Shown in pieces: positions 16,000-24,572 of a DNA stretch of 64,000 nucleotides (the first letter of the stretch is position 1; each line of letters opens with the position of its first letter). Source of the stretch: a bacterium (GTDB lineage Bacteria; Actinomycetota; Acidimicrobiia; Acidimicrobiales; Bin134); assembly GCA_026708015.1 (NCBI GenBank), contig JAPOVT010000055.1, forward strand, positions 14,461 through 78,460. The letters run 5' to 3'. A program made the translations under genes and the position numbers. Under the pieces are notes generated by a model. It was not told the DNA's origin and did no database searches. It saw only the letters and a list, made by a program, of their open reading frames with translations.

Positions 16000-17175
16000 T
16001 TAGGTGCGGTCGGGTTGGCTAGCGACAACTTGCTCAGCCGCGGCTCGGGCTTTGCCGTCGATCTCCATGACCGCCTCCAGGGAGTCGGCCTCGGTGCCGT
16101 CGTGGTCGCCTAAGACCGTCTCCAGAATCTCGGGAATTGCCGTCCATCGTATCCGCTCATCGAGAAAAGCCTGCACGGCCACCTCGTTGGCCGCATTCAG
16201 CAAAGCGGGTGCGGTCTCGCCCATGCGCCCGGCGGCGTAGGCCAGCTCCAGACAGGGAAACGCCTCGGTGTCGGGGGGCTCGAAGTCCAAGCGGCGCAGC
16301 TCGGCCCAGTCGATGCGGCCAAATGGGGTGGCAATGCGGTCGGGATAGGCCATGGCGTAGCCGATGCACAGCCGCATGTCGGGCAGGGAGAGCTGGGCAA
16401 TGGTGGCGCCATCGGTGTACTCCACCATGGAATGGACCACCGACTGGGGGTGGATCACCACCTCTATGCGGTCATACCCCATTCCGAACAGCTCGTTGGC
16501 CTCGATCACTTCCAAGCCTTTGTTCATCAGCGTGGACGAGTCCACCGTGATCTTGGGGCCCATGCTCCAAGTGGGGTGGGCCAATGCATGCTCCACGGTC
16601 ACATTGACCAACTCGCTCCGTGTTCGGCCACGGAACGGCCCGCCGCTGGCGGTGAGCACTATGCGGTGAACGCGCTCCATTCCCGCTTCGGTGGTGAACA
16701 CATCGTTGGCCCGCAGGCACTGGTGGACCGCGCAATGCTCACTGTCCACCGGCAGTAGCTCGGCGCCCGGGGTCTGTCGGGCCCGCTGGACGACCGGGCC
16801 GGCGGCGATCAGCGACTCCTTGTTAGCCAGTGCCAGGCGTCGGCCATTCTCCAGGGCGGCCAGCGTCACTGGCAGACCGGCGAATCCGACAACCCCGTTG
16901 ACAACCACATCCCCCATGGCAGCTGCCTCGGCCAGTGCGGTTGAGCCGCTGGCCACGGTCACCCCCGGCAGCGCCTCCTGTACTTCGGGGGCCAGACCGT
17001 CATCGCCGACCACCACAAGGCGGGGGCGAAATTCCCGGGCTTGGGCCACCAATTGCTCGACGGAGCGTCCCGCTCCCAGAGCCACCACGTCCCAGGCCTC
17101 AGGTTCGGCCCGAACCACGTCCAGCGTCTGAACGCCGATTGAGCCAGTGGAACCAAGCAATGACAGGGAGGTCAT
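16000..17175 (-). CDS. dxr: 1-deoxy-D-xylulose 5-phosphate reductoisomerase
   Basis: Dxr converts DXP to MEP, the first committed step of the non-mevalonate isoprenoid route. The NADPH-binding loop GSTGSIGVQTLDVV is at residues 8-21. The metal and substrate region LPVDSEHCAVHQC is near residue 145, TASGGPFRGRT near residue 180, and HPQSVVHSMVEYTDG near residue 242. The 391 residues fit the family. It is 30 bp downstream of cdsA and 3 bp upstream of rseP. Confidence 0.97.
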   Translation of the reverse strand: MTSLSLLGSTGSIGVQTLDVVRAEPEAWDVVALGAGRSVEQLVAQAREFRPRLVVVGDDGLAPEVQEALPGVTVASGSTALAEAAAMGDVVVNGVVGFAGLPVTLAALENGRRLALANKESLIAAGPVVQRARQTPGAELLPVDSEHCAVHQCLRANDVFTTEAGMERVHRIVLTASGGPFRGRTRSELVNVTVEHALAHPTWSMGPKITVDSSTLMNKGLEVIEANELFGMGYDRIEVVIHPQSVVHSMVEYTDGATIAQLSLPDMRLCIGYAMAYPDRIATPFGRIDWAELRRLDFEPPDTEAFPCLELAYAAGRMGETAPALLNAANEVAVQAFLDERIRWTAIPEILETVLGDHDGTEADSLEAVMEIDGKARAAAEQVVASQPDRT

Positions 17176-17205
17176 AAGCGAATCACGTCGGTATCGACCG
17201 GAGGC

Positions 17206-18489
17206 TCAGATCACCCCAAGCATGAGAGCGGTGAAGTAGGTGGCCGGCAGGACGAAGAGCAGGGCGTCGATCCGGTCCAACATGCCTCCATGGCCGGGCA
17301 GCAAAGATCCCATGTCCTTGATCCCGAGGTCTCGCTTGAGGGCCGACTCCAGAAGATCGGAGAGCGGGGCAACCGCGGCAACCACGATGCCCAGGATGAC
17401 GCCATCGGAGCGCGACCCGGGCTCTTCCCCGAAGGGGCCGACCTCCAGAATGGAGATGAACACCAATGCGACCGCAATGGTGAGAATCGTGCCGCCGATC
17501 AAGCCCTCCACTGTCTTGTTCGGACTGGACTTTGACAACGGCGTGCGGCCTGCGGCCCGCCCGACGGCGAACGCCCCCACATCGTGGGCCACGGTCAAAA
17601 TCACCGCGCTCAGTAACAGTTCCGCTCCATCCGGTCTGTCCAACAGGAGCCCGCCGAACGCCCCGGTGACTCCGATGTAGGTGATGCCCAGCAGGGTGAC
17701 CCCGAGATTGGCCAGCGGACGGTCACGGCCAATACCGCCCAAATACCAGAGCCCGGCTCCGAACAGAGCGAATACCAATACCATCACCATGCCGTCGGCA
17801 CCCCGCCAAAAGGCAGCTATAGGCAGGGCAACCACCGCGGCGAATCCCACCAGCGTTGGGGGCTGATAGCCAGCATGGCGAAGCGTGGTGAACCACTCCG
17901 CCGCGGCGATGAGCAGTGCTATGACCAGCACCGCAAGGGCGACCCGCTCTCCCAGGGCGATCGCGCCTAGCACGATGCCGCCCAGCAGCAATCCGACCAC
18001 TACGGCCCTCATCAGGTTGCCGTTGGCGCCAGCAGCCCTCGGGTGGATACCCGTCGAATGCGGTGCCGATAGGGGCGACGGCATTTCTGCAACGGACGGA
18101 GAATCGGCTACGTCCAAAGACAGCACCTCATCCACCCGGTCCACCGAGGGAAACTCCACCGCCTCGGTGGGCTCAGGGTCTTCGAAGACGCTTGCCCCTT
18201 CGGTTGCTCCGCCGACATCAATTGGGCTGCCTCCAACGGGATCAGCTAGGTCGGCAAAAGTATGCTCGTCCGAGTCTTCGCGCCACCGGGGCGCGGCCTC
18301 GGTCAGGCTGTCCCAGCCCTCGTCGGCGTCGGAGCCGGTGTCGGCAGGTTCATCCCAAACAGCAAGTTCGGACTCATCCTCTTCTTCGTCGAACAGGGAA
18401 GTCAGATCGTCCAAGAAGGTGGCCTGATCGTCTTCAGGCACCTCTTCGGACTGGTCATTTGGTCGTTGGAAAGGATTGTCGTCGTCCAC
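17206..18489 (-). CDS. cdsA: Phosphatidate cytidylyltransferase with acidic N-terminal extension
   Basis: CdsA makes CDP-diacylglycerol from phosphatidate and CTP, feeding all phospholipid synthesis. The C-terminal half is a polytopic membrane protein ending in the CdsA signature (SALKRDLGIKDMGSLLPGHG followed by GMLDRID). The first 160 or so residues are highly acidic, rich in Asp, Glu and Ser, with no membrane segment, and are not part of the catalytic domain. Their function is unknown. uppS, often next to cdsA, is absent. The start is 12 bp after the frr stop, so it shares a transcript with frr and dxr. Confidence 0.92.
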   Translation of the reverse strand: MDDDNPFQRPNDQSEEVPEDDQATFLDDLTSLFDEEEDESELAVWDEPADTGSDADEGWDSLTEAAPRWREDSDEHTFADLADPVGGSPIDVGGATEGASVFEDPEPTEAVEFPSVDRVDEVLSLDVADSPSVAEMPSPLSAPHSTGIHPRAAGANGNLMRAVVVGLLLGGIVLGAIALGERVALAVLVIALLIAAAEWFTTLRHAGYQPPTLVGFAAVVALPIAAFWRGADGMVMVLVFALFGAGLWYLGGIGRDRPLANLGVTLLGITYIGVTGAFGGLLLDRPDGAELLLSAVILTVAHDVGAFAVGRAAGRTPLSKSSPNKTVEGLIGGTILTIAVALVFISILEVGPFGEEPGSRSDGVILGIVVAAVAPLSDLLESALKRDLGIKDMGSLLPGHGGMLDRIDALLFVLPATYFTALMLGVI

Positions 18490-18501
18490 TGCCCCTCCAG
18501 G

Positions 18502-19098
18502 CTAGATCTCGAGCAGCTCTTGTTCTTTGACACTCAAGGCATCATTTATCAGCTGCTCATGGTCGTGGGTTAGCCGGTCGAGCTCCTTCTCGGTCCGGGC
18601 GGCGATGTCCTCGGAGACATCCCCGTCTTTGCTGAGCTGGTCGATGTCGTGGCGGCTGCTGCGGCGGGTGTTTCGAATCGCCACTCGCCCCTCTTCAGCC
18701 ATCTGCTTAACCAATCTGACTAGCTCGCGGCGGCGCTCTTCGGTCAGAGGTGGGAACGTGAGCCTCACAACATTGCCGTCGTTGCTGGGATTGAGCCCGA
18801 GGTCGGCTTGGATGATGGCCCTCTCGATGGCCGCTATGGAGCTCTTGTCGAATGGGGAGATGACGAGCAGCTGCGCTTCGGGAACGCTGAAGCTGGCCAG
18901 CTGTTGCAAGGGCACCTCGGTGCCGTAGTACTCCACGAGAAACCGTTCGAACAGCGCCGGAGAGGCCCGCCCGGTTCTGACGGAGGCAAATTGCTGGCGT
19001 GTGTGATGGACGGCGGAGTCCATGCGCCCACCGGCTTCGTCCAACACCAAATCGGTCAGCTCATCGCCGGTTGTCATAATTTCGATGCCTAGGGGCAT
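18502..19098 (-). CDS. frr: Ribosome recycling factor
   Basis: RRF, together with EF-G, splits post-termination ribosomes. The tRNA-shaped three-helix domain is seen in FASVRTGRASPALFERFLVE and LGLNPSNDGNVVRLTFPPLT, with TEERRRELVRLVKQMAEEGR and RNTRRSSRHDIDQL following. All are strongly conserved. The ATG at 19098 is 3 bp from the pyrH stop. The ATG at 19077 (MTTGDELTD) would give 191 residues and is also plausible; neither has a clear ribosome-binding site. Confidence 0.95.
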   Translation of the reverse strand: MPLGIEIMTTGDELTDLVLDEAGGRMDSAVHHTRQQFASVRTGRASPALFERFLVEYYGTEVPLQQLASFSVPEAQLLVISPFDKSSIAAIERAIIQADLGLNPSNDGNVVRLTFPPLTEERRRELVRLVKQMAEEGRVAIRNTRRSSRHDIDQLSKDGDVSEDIAARTEKELDRLTHDHEQLINDALSVKEQELLEI

Positions 19099-19101
19099 CC
19101 C

Positions 19102-19842
19102 TCATGACACCAGAGTACCGATCAACTGCCCGTCGAGTATGGCGCTTACGTTTCCCGGCTTCATCAGGTCGAACACCACGATGGGCAACTTGTTATCCAT
19201 GCACAAAGAGACCGCGGTGCTGTCCATGGCCCTCAGGCCCTGGGACAGCACGTCCAAGTACTGCACTTCATCGAGCTTCTCGGCATTGGGATCGGTGCGG
19301 GGATCGGCGGTGTAAATCCCGTCGGTTCCGCTATGGGTGCCCTTCAGGAGAACTCCGGCCTCGATTTCCACGGCCCGCAGCGCGGCTGCGGTATCGGTGG
19401 TGAAGAACGGATTGCCGGTTCCAGCGGCGAAGATGACCACACGGCCCTTTTCCAAGTGTCGAATTGCCCGGCGGCGGATGTATGGCTCGGCCACCTGGGC
19501 CATGCCGATGGCCGTCTGCACCCGAGTGGGCTGATTGAGCCTTTCGAGGGTGTCTTGCAGCGCAAGCGCGTTGATGACGGTGGCCAGCATCCCCATGTAG
19601 TCGGCCTGGGCCCGGTCCATTCCCGCGCCCGCCCCGGTCATCCCCCGCCAGATGTTCCCGCCGCCCACCACCACGGCCACATCCACATCGAACTCAGCCC
19701 TGACCTTGACGATCTCGGTGGCGATCTGCGCGGCGATCTCCCCGTCAATGCCGTATCCAGCCTCTCCGGCAAAGGCCTCGCCGGAGAGCTTCAAGACGAT
19801 TCGGTCCCACCGGCCCGACCTCTTGGTGCGCTCGCTGGTCAT
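19102..19842 (-). CDS. pyrH: UMP kinase
   Basis: PyrH phosphorylates UMP to UDP; it is a hexameric amino-acid-kinase-fold enzyme regulated by GTP and UTP. Visible motifs are [11 protein letters not shown] (about residues 16-26), [11 protein letters not shown] near residue 60, and the [17 protein letters not shown] nucleotide region near residue 140. At 246 residues it is the normal size. It lies between tsf (9 bp) and frr (3 bp) in the conserved rpsB-tsf-pyrH-frr unit. Confidence 0.97.
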   Translation of the reverse strand: MTSERTKRSGRWDRIVLKLSGEAFAGEAGYGIDGEIAAQIATEIVKVRAEFDVDVAVVVGGGNIWRGMTGAGAGMDRAQADYMGMLATVINALALQDTLERLNQPTRVQTAIGMAQVAEPYIRRRAIRHLEKGRVVIFAAGTGNPFFTTDTAAALRAVEIEAGVLLKGTHSGTDGIYTADPRTDPNAEKLDEVQYLDVLSQGLRAMDSTAVSLCMDNKLPIVVFDLMKPGNVSAILDGQLIGTLVS

Positions 19843-19851
19843 GCCTCTTAG

Positions 19852-20643
19852 CTAACTGCCGATAGTCGCCAGCTCGAACCGGACAATCTCGCCGTCCCCC
19901 AACCGGGACTGCACAGTCTCCTTCTCCCCGAACATGCCCTGTTCCAGCAACACCCGCTCTGCGTACCACGCCCTGAGTCGGCCGGTGACGATCTTGTCCC
20001 AGGCCTGTTCAGGCTTGCCCTCTGCCTTGGTCATCTCGGTCAGCGCAACGCGCTCCCTCTCAACCTCTTCGGGGTCGACATCATCTCGGTGCAAGACCGA
20101 GGGTTTGGCGAAGGCAATATGAAGGGCGATCTCATGGGCCAGCTCCTGGCTGATGCCGCGGGCCTCCACCACGACCGCACTGGTCCCCCGGCCGTCCTGG
20201 GTGTGGAGGTAGGTGTCCAGAATGTTCCCATCAGCGGCCTGAACCTTGACCACCTTGCCCAACCGGACGTTCTCCTTCTTGGCCAGACTGAGATCCTCGA
20301 TTTCAGCCTTGCGGGACTCCACCGAGTCTTCCCCCTCGGCTAACACCAACTGGGCCAGCTCTTCGGCCATAGAGGTGAAGTCGTTCGCCTTGGCTGAGAA
20401 GTCGGTCTCGCATTGAAGCTCCACAATGGCGGCTGCCTCACCGTCGGCGGCAAGGGCCACTGTTCCCTGGTCGCTGGCCCTATCTGCTCGGGCCGCAGCC
20501 TTGGCCATGCCCTTCTCGCGGAGCCATTGGGTGGCGGCCTCCATGTCGCCCTCATTCTCAGTGAGGGCGCGCTTGCAGTCCATCATTCCGGCGCCAGTGG
20601 CATCGCGAAGGGACTTGACGTCTTGGGCGGTAAACGAACTCAC
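19852..20643 (-). CDS. tsf: Elongation factor Ts
   Basis: EF-Ts is the nucleotide exchange factor for EF-Tu. The N-terminal UBA-like region ([16 protein letters not shown], residues about 12-27) is clear. So is the core with [12 protein letters not shown] near residue 80, matching the CETDFVARND family block. At 263 residues it has a single-repeat core. It starts with GTG and overlaps the rpsB stop by 4 bp (GTGTGA context), so its translation is probably coupled to S2. Confidence 0.96.
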   Translation of the reverse strand: MSSFTAQDVKSLRDATGAGMMDCKRALTENEGDMEAATQWLREKGMAKAAARADRASDQGTVALAADGEAAAIVELQCETDFSAKANDFTSMAEELAQLVLAEGEDSVESRKAEIEDLSLAKKENVRLGKVVKVQAADGNILDTYLHTQDGRGTSAVVVEARGISQELAHEIALHIAFAKPSVLHRDDVDPEEVERERVALTEMTKAEGKPEQAWDKIVTGRLRAWYAERVLLEQGMFGEKETVQSRLGDGEIVRFELATIGS

Positions 20644-21692
20644 ACTTGCTCCTGGGGTTCGGTCGATTCGGCATCAACAGCTAGCTCAGCAGTCTCGACC
20701 GCCGGGACATCCTCAGCGGGAGCAGCCTCCGAAGCCGCCGGAGCCCCCTCATCCGACTGCGATTCCGCCACCGCCGGAGCTTCCTCAGCGGGAGCAGCCT
20801 CCGAAGCCGCCGGAGCCCCCTCATCCGACTGCGATTCCGCCACCGCCGGAGCTTCCTCAGCGGGAGCAGCCTCCGAAGCCGCCGGAGCCCCCTCATCCGA
20901 CTGCGATTCCGCCACCGCCGGAGCTTCCTCAGCGGGAGCGGCCGATGTGTCGTCTTCCGTCGGAGCATCTTCCGTCGGTTGGGACTTGGCGGAGGCATTT
21001 CCCTGAGCGATGAAGCGGCCTTCGAGTACCGCATCGCTGATGATTCGACACATCAGCTCTCCTGACCGGATCGCGTCGTCATTTCCAGGGATGACGAATT
21101 GAATGACGTCGGGATCGCAATTCGTGTCCACTACGGCTATTACCGGCAGCTTCAACTTGTTGGCCTCGGCCACCGCAATGTGTTCCTTTTTCGTGTCGAG
21201 CACGAAAACCGCATCGGGAGGTCGAGTCAGGTCGCGAATGCCGTTCAAGTTGCGCTCAAGCTTCGCCAATTCCCGGGAGATGAGCAACGCCTCCTTCTTG
21301 GGCATCACGTCAAGCTCGCCCGAACTGCGCATCCGCTGGAATTCCTTCATCTTGCCCATGCGCTTGGAGATCGTCTCGAAGTTGGTCAGGAGACCACCCA
21401 GCCAACGCTCGTTCACATAGGGCATGCCCACCCGCTCGGCGTAACTCTGCACGCTGTCTTGGGCTTGCTTCTTGGTTCCCACAAACAGCACTTGGCCGCC
21501 CTTGGCCACCAAGTCTCGAACAAAGGTGTAGGCCGCCTCGATATGGGCAAGCGTCTGGGTCAGATCGATGATGTAGATACCGTTGCGCTCGCCGAAAATA
21601 AACCTCTGCATTTTCGGATTCCAACGGCGGGTCTGGTGTCCGAAGTGGACTCCAGCATCGAGCAGCTGACGCATCGTCACGACTGGCGCCAT
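20640..21692 (-). CDS. rpsB: 30S ribosomal protein S2 with repetitive acidic tail
   Basis: S2 binds the 30S neck and is needed for S1 and mRNA docking. Residues 1-230 are a normal S2 ([38 protein letters not shown] near residue 194). The remaining 120 residues form an Ala/Glu/Pro/Ser acidic tail, mostly three identical 24-residue copies. Such tails occur in actinobacterial S2 but are usually shorter. The ATG follows AGAGGAGAA at good spacing. It heads the rpsB-tsf-pyrH-frr unit, with a 143-bp upstream gap that holds an inverted repeat. Confidence 0.96.
   Translation of the reverse strand: MAPVVTMRQLLDAGVHFGHQTRRWNPKMQRFIFGERNGIYIIDLTQTLAHIEAAYTFVRDLVAKGGQVLFVGTKKQAQDSVQSYAERVGMPYVNERWLGGLLTNFETISKRMGKMKEFQRMRSSGELDVMPKKEALLISRELAKLERNLNGIRDLTRPPDAVFVLDTKKEHIAVAEANKLKLPVIAVVDTNCDPDVIQFVIPGNDDAIRSGELMCRIISDAVLEGRFIAQGNASAKSQPTEDAPTEDDTSAAPAEEAPAVAESQSDEGAPAASEAAPAEEAPAVAESQSDEGAPAASEAAPAEEAPAVAESQSDEGAPAASEAAPAEDVPAVETAELAVDAESTEPQEQV
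20712..20938 (-). repeat. Three perfect 72-bp tandem repeats in the rpsB tail
   Basis: Units at 20712-20783, 20784-20855 and 20856-20927 are identical at the DNA level, and a fourth partial copy begins at 20928. Each encodes 24 residues, so the frame is kept. The DNA identity, including synonymous positions, points to recent duplication or homogenisation. Copy number may vary between strains. Confidence 0.93.
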
Positions 21693-21723
21693 GGTGTTTC
21701 TCCTCTCCCAGCGGTTCTTCGAG

Positions 21724-21766
21724 ACCCGGGGTCAGCACCAATTGGCGACCGTGGGATGCCCCGGGT
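21724..21766 (-). promoter_or_regulatory. Inverted repeat in the rpsB leader
   Basis: ACCCGGGG (21724-21731) and CCCCGGGT (21759-21766) form a perfect 8-bp stem around 27 bases, which contain the smaller palindrome CCAATTGG. It lies 32-74 bases before the S2 start. S2 mRNA leaders are autoregulatory targets in several bacteria, so this is a candidate S2-binding leader. No terminator U-run follows. Confidence 0.35.
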
Positions 21767-21835
21767 GGAATTTGTCTACGGCCGGAAACTGCTTTCAGGC
21801 CGGGATCAACGATAGCCGGACGATGGCTTCGAACC

Positions 21836-22414
21836 CTAGTGGTCCGGCTGCAAATTGGTCTGGGTATTCTGCTTCGCAGGAAGCCGACCGCGGCCATCCG
21901 GCTCACTATGGGGCACCAACCGCACGCGTCCCGATGACAAAACCTGGGCAGGATCAAGATATTGGTCTCCGGTGCGAACACTGAAGAAGAACCGCTCCGA
22001 TGTGGTGCCCAGCAACTGACCAGGAGACACCATGTCGCCCTCGTCAACTGCTATCCAGCCCAGGTATCCATATGAGGTGCGCAGCCCGTCGCGGTGAAGC
22101 ACAGTCACAAACCGGTTGCGGGCCACTTGACCGGCGAACACCACCTCGCCTCCGGCTGAAGCCCATACCGGCTGGCCCGGCTCAGGATCGTACTCCAAGC
22201 CCCGATTACCCGGTGCGCCCACATGGGCCGGAGGTCGAAAGGAATCGACAACCTCGGCGCCCACCGGAGGCTGGTACATCACGGGTGACAGCGCCGCCGC
22301 CTCATTCAGAGCAGGCGGTAGGGACGTATCCGGCGCGGGCTGAGCAGGGCTGAGTGCCAGCCAGGCCGACACCGCTACAGCAGCCAAGCCGCCGATGCGC
22401 ATACCCAGCACCAT
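21836..22414 (-). CDS. Degenerate M23 (LytM-like) family protein, probably inactive
   Basis: An N-terminal signal or anchor segment (RIGGLAAVAVSAWLALSPA) is followed by a LytM-like beta domain at about residues 65-157, recognisable from QPVWASAGGEVVFAGQVARN, LRTSYGYLG and DQYLDPAQVL. M23 endopeptidases need an HxxxD pair and a later HxH. Here the first pair is N70 and E74, and the HxH position reads RFF (141-143). It is therefore probably a non-catalytic, exported cell-wall protein, perhaps an amidase activator like EnvC or NlpD. That role is inference. The 192-residue gene sits between xerC and rpsB on the same strand. Confidence 0.72.
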   Translation of the reverse strand: MVLGMRIGGLAAVAVSAWLALSPAQPAPDTSLPPALNEAAALSPVMYQPPVGAEVVDSFRPPAHVGAPGNRGLEYDPEPGQPVWASAGGEVVFAGQVARNRFVTVLHRDGLRTSYGYLGWIAVDEGDMVSPGQLLGTTSERFFFSVRTGDQYLDPAQVLSSGRVRLVPHSEPDGRGRLPAKQNTQTNLQPDH

Positions 22415-22480
22415 GGCTTGTCCTCAGTCTTCTGAAGCCAGGGGGAAGCCGGCTGCCAGGCTACCGGCAAACCGCGGTTG

Positions 22481-23389
22481 TCAGGCCCGAGGGTGGCTCT
22501 TCTCCACCACCCGTCGAAGCCGATCACGGCTGACGTGGGTGTATATCTGCGTGGATCCCAGATCAGCGTGGCCCAACAGCTCCTGCACCTGCCGCAGGTC
22601 CGCCCCGCCGTCGAGCAGATGGGTGGCGAAGGTGTGCCGCAGTGCGTGGGGGTTGGTTTGAGTGCTCGCTCGACGGTTGACGAGCCGCCGCACGGCCTGA
22701 GTGTTCAGCGGTCGCCCGTACAGGTTCACGAACACGGCATCACCGGCTGTGGATGGATCAGCCATCTCCGGCCGCCCATGGTCCAACCACTCCTCCAGGG
22801 CGACGGCCGCCGGCTCGCTCAGCGGCACGATCCGTTGCTTCGATCCCTTTCCGTACACGATCAGGCGCCGACGGGGCAGATCAATGTCCCCAACCCGCAT
22901 GGCGCACACTTCGCTGACCCGCAGGCCACTGCCGTAGAGCAGCTCCAGCACCGCAATGTCGCGAGCCTGCCGAACGCGGCTGTCGTCGGCCACCACGGCA
23001 CGCGGCTCGTCTAGCAGAGTCCCCAGTTCCTCGGCGCGCAGTACGCGGGGCAGCCGTCGCTCTCGTGTCGGTGTCATCGCCCCAACAGTGGGGTCTGCGG
23101 CGACCCGGCCGGTGCGCTCCGCCCAACCGAAATAGCGTCGCAAGGACGTAGCCTTGCGGGCCACCGTCTTGCGGGCATAGCCCTTGGTGCTCAGGTGGGC
23201 CAGATACCTGCGGACCATGCGCAGGTCGACGTCTGCGGGACTGGGATCCCAGGAATCCGCTGCCCCGGAGCCGTGTCGGCTGTCGGCAAGCCATCCGGAG
23301 AACGCGGCAATTTCACGGCAGTACATCGCCGCGGTTTCGTCGCTGACCGAAGCGGTCGACGCGGCAAACGCGTCCAGATCCCACCCCAT
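22481..23389 (-). CDS. xerC: Tyrosine recombinase, XerC/XerD type
   Basis: Xer recombinases resolve chromosome dimers at dif. The 302-residue protein has an N-terminal SAM-like DNA-binding domain (CREIAAFSGWL, VRRYLAHLSTKGY). Its catalytic domain has the first Arg in YGSGLRVSEVCAMRV, HALRHTFATHLLDGG carrying HxxR, LLGHADLGSTQIY carrying the second His, and the nucleophile Tyr in QIYTHV. I chose the ATG at 23389; a TTG one codon earlier exists. The position next to dprA and comM is common for xerC, but XerD cannot be excluded without its partner. Confidence 0.9.
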   Translation of the reverse strand: MGWDLDAFAASTASVSDETAAMYCREIAAFSGWLADSRHGSGAADSWDPSPADVDLRMVRRYLAHLSTKGYARKTVARKATSLRRYFGWAERTGRVAADPTVGAMTPTRERRLPRVLRAEELGTLLDEPRAVVADDSRVRQARDIAVLELLYGSGLRVSEVCAMRVGDIDLPRRRLIVYGKGSKQRIVPLSEPAAVALEEWLDHGRPEMADPSTAGDAVFVNLYGRPLNTQAVRRLVNRRASTQTNPHALRHTFATHLLDGGADLRQVQELLGHADLGSTQIYTHVSRDRLRRVVEKSHPRA

Positions 23390-23420
23390 CAACTCTCAAG
23401 ACTACGGGCTGTTGGCCGAC

Positions 23421-24572
23421 TCACCGGGGAATGCCCACCCGCTCTATCCAGCGGCCCGATACTGCCACCCAGCCCGCAACCCGCAGTTCCTCCACTGCTC
23501 CGGCCACTTCTGACATGGTCAAACCGGTACGCCCTTTGATCTGCTCGGCATCGGCGGGCTGCCAGCCCAGCGCCTCCAGCACTCGCTGCCCGGCATCGCC
23601 GGGGTCGGGGCGGGTGTCCAACGGGGCGGTCTCGGCGCCGGACAGGCCCAAGACCAAGAGGACGTCATCAGCGTCGCGGCAGGGGGCGCAGCCGTCGGCC
23701 AGCAATTCAAGGCATCCATCGGATGCCGGGCTGCGGACCGGACCGGGTACCGCCAGCACCGCCCGATCCCTGGCCGCAGCCTCAGCCACGGTATGCATGG
23801 CGCCGCCCGAGGCGTGGGACTCCACCACGACCACCACATCGGCCAGCGCAGCGATGATCCGGTTTCGAGCCGGAAACCGCCACCGCTCGGGCGAGGCTCC
23901 CAAAGGGGCCTCTCCCAACAGCACTCCTTGTTCGGCCACCGCTTGCCACAGGGCTCGGTTGCGCTCGGGATAGACCCGGTCCATGCCGTTGCCCACCACT
24001 GCTATCGGTGGCGCTGCTCTGGCTTGCAGTGCCCCGGCATGAGCGGCGGCATCGATGCCCAGCGCTAGTCCGGAGACGACGCCCACGCCTGCTGAGGCCA
24101 AGTCCCGGCCCAATTCGAAGGCCACATCACTGCCGTAGCGGGTGCATCGGCGCGTCCCGACGATGGCCACTCGTGGACCGCCGACCACCTGGGGGTCTCC
24201 CTTGTGGAACACGACCGCGGGCGGATCCACGTCATCAGACAGAGCAGATGGGTATCCGGGGGTGCCCAGTGCAGCCACACCCACCCTGTATTCGCGGTGC
24301 CGCGCCCATAACGCCGCCACATCCAAGCCAGCCGCGGTGCGCTGCCACTGGCTGTACAGGTCTTGCTTGCCGGCTATCTGGGCCAATTCAGGTGATGCCG
24401 GTACCTGCAAGCGGGCCCACACCACGGGCGGGCTCCCGATCTCGAGCAGCGCCCGCAATCGGGCTGGCCCCACCGCGGGCAGCGATACCAGCGCCACAAG
24501 CCAGGCCTCCACGGGCAACTCGCCCCCTTCTTCGCCATGGGGTCCGGCCACGGAGAACTCATCGGCGGGCAC
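23421..24572 (-). CDS. dprA: DNA processing protein DprA
   Basis: DprA (Smf) binds incoming single-stranded DNA and loads RecA during natural transformation. The Rossmann domain is clear: VAIVGTRRCTRYGSDVA, VVSGLALGIDAAAHAGAL, GNGMDRVYPERN and FPARNRIIAALADVVVVVES. A C-terminal winged-helix (DML1-like) part is seen from VLEALGWQPADAEQIKGRTG. I chose the GTG at 24572 (VPADEF), which follows GGAGC and overlaps the comM stop by 14 bp. The frame extends upstream inside comM with non-family sequence. The product is 383 residues. Confidence 0.92.
   Translation of the reverse strand: MPADEFSVAGPHGEEGGELPVEAWLVALVSLPAVGPARLRALLEIGSPPVVWARLQVPASPELAQIAGKQDLYSQWQRTAAGLDVAALWARHREYRVGVAALGTPGYPSALSDDVDPPAVVFHKGDPQVVGGPRVAIVGTRRCTRYGSDVAFELGRDLASAGVGVVSGLALGIDAAAHAGALQARAAPPIAVVGNGMDRVYPERNRALWQAVAEQGVLLGEAPLGASPERWRFPARNRIIAALADVVVVVESHASGGAMHTVAEAAARDRAVLAVPGPVRSPASDGCLELLADGCAPCRDADDVLLVLGLSGAETAPLDTRPDPGDAGQRVLEALGWQPADAEQIKGRTGLTMSEVAGAVEELRVAGWVAVSGRWIERVGIPR

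Noticed and set aside
20712-20938. Possible CRISPR array (regular 72-bp repeat)
   Set aside because: The repeats are directly tandem with no unique spacers and stay in frame inside rpsB.
21820-21845. TTCGAACCC resembling a tRNA T-loop
   Set aside because: The flanking bases do not form a T-stem, and no acceptor, D or anticodon stems can be found around it.
21310-22047. Minus-strand frame of 245 codons across the rpsB 5' end
   Set aside because: It is out of frame with S2, crosses the leader and the end of the M23 gene, and matches no family.
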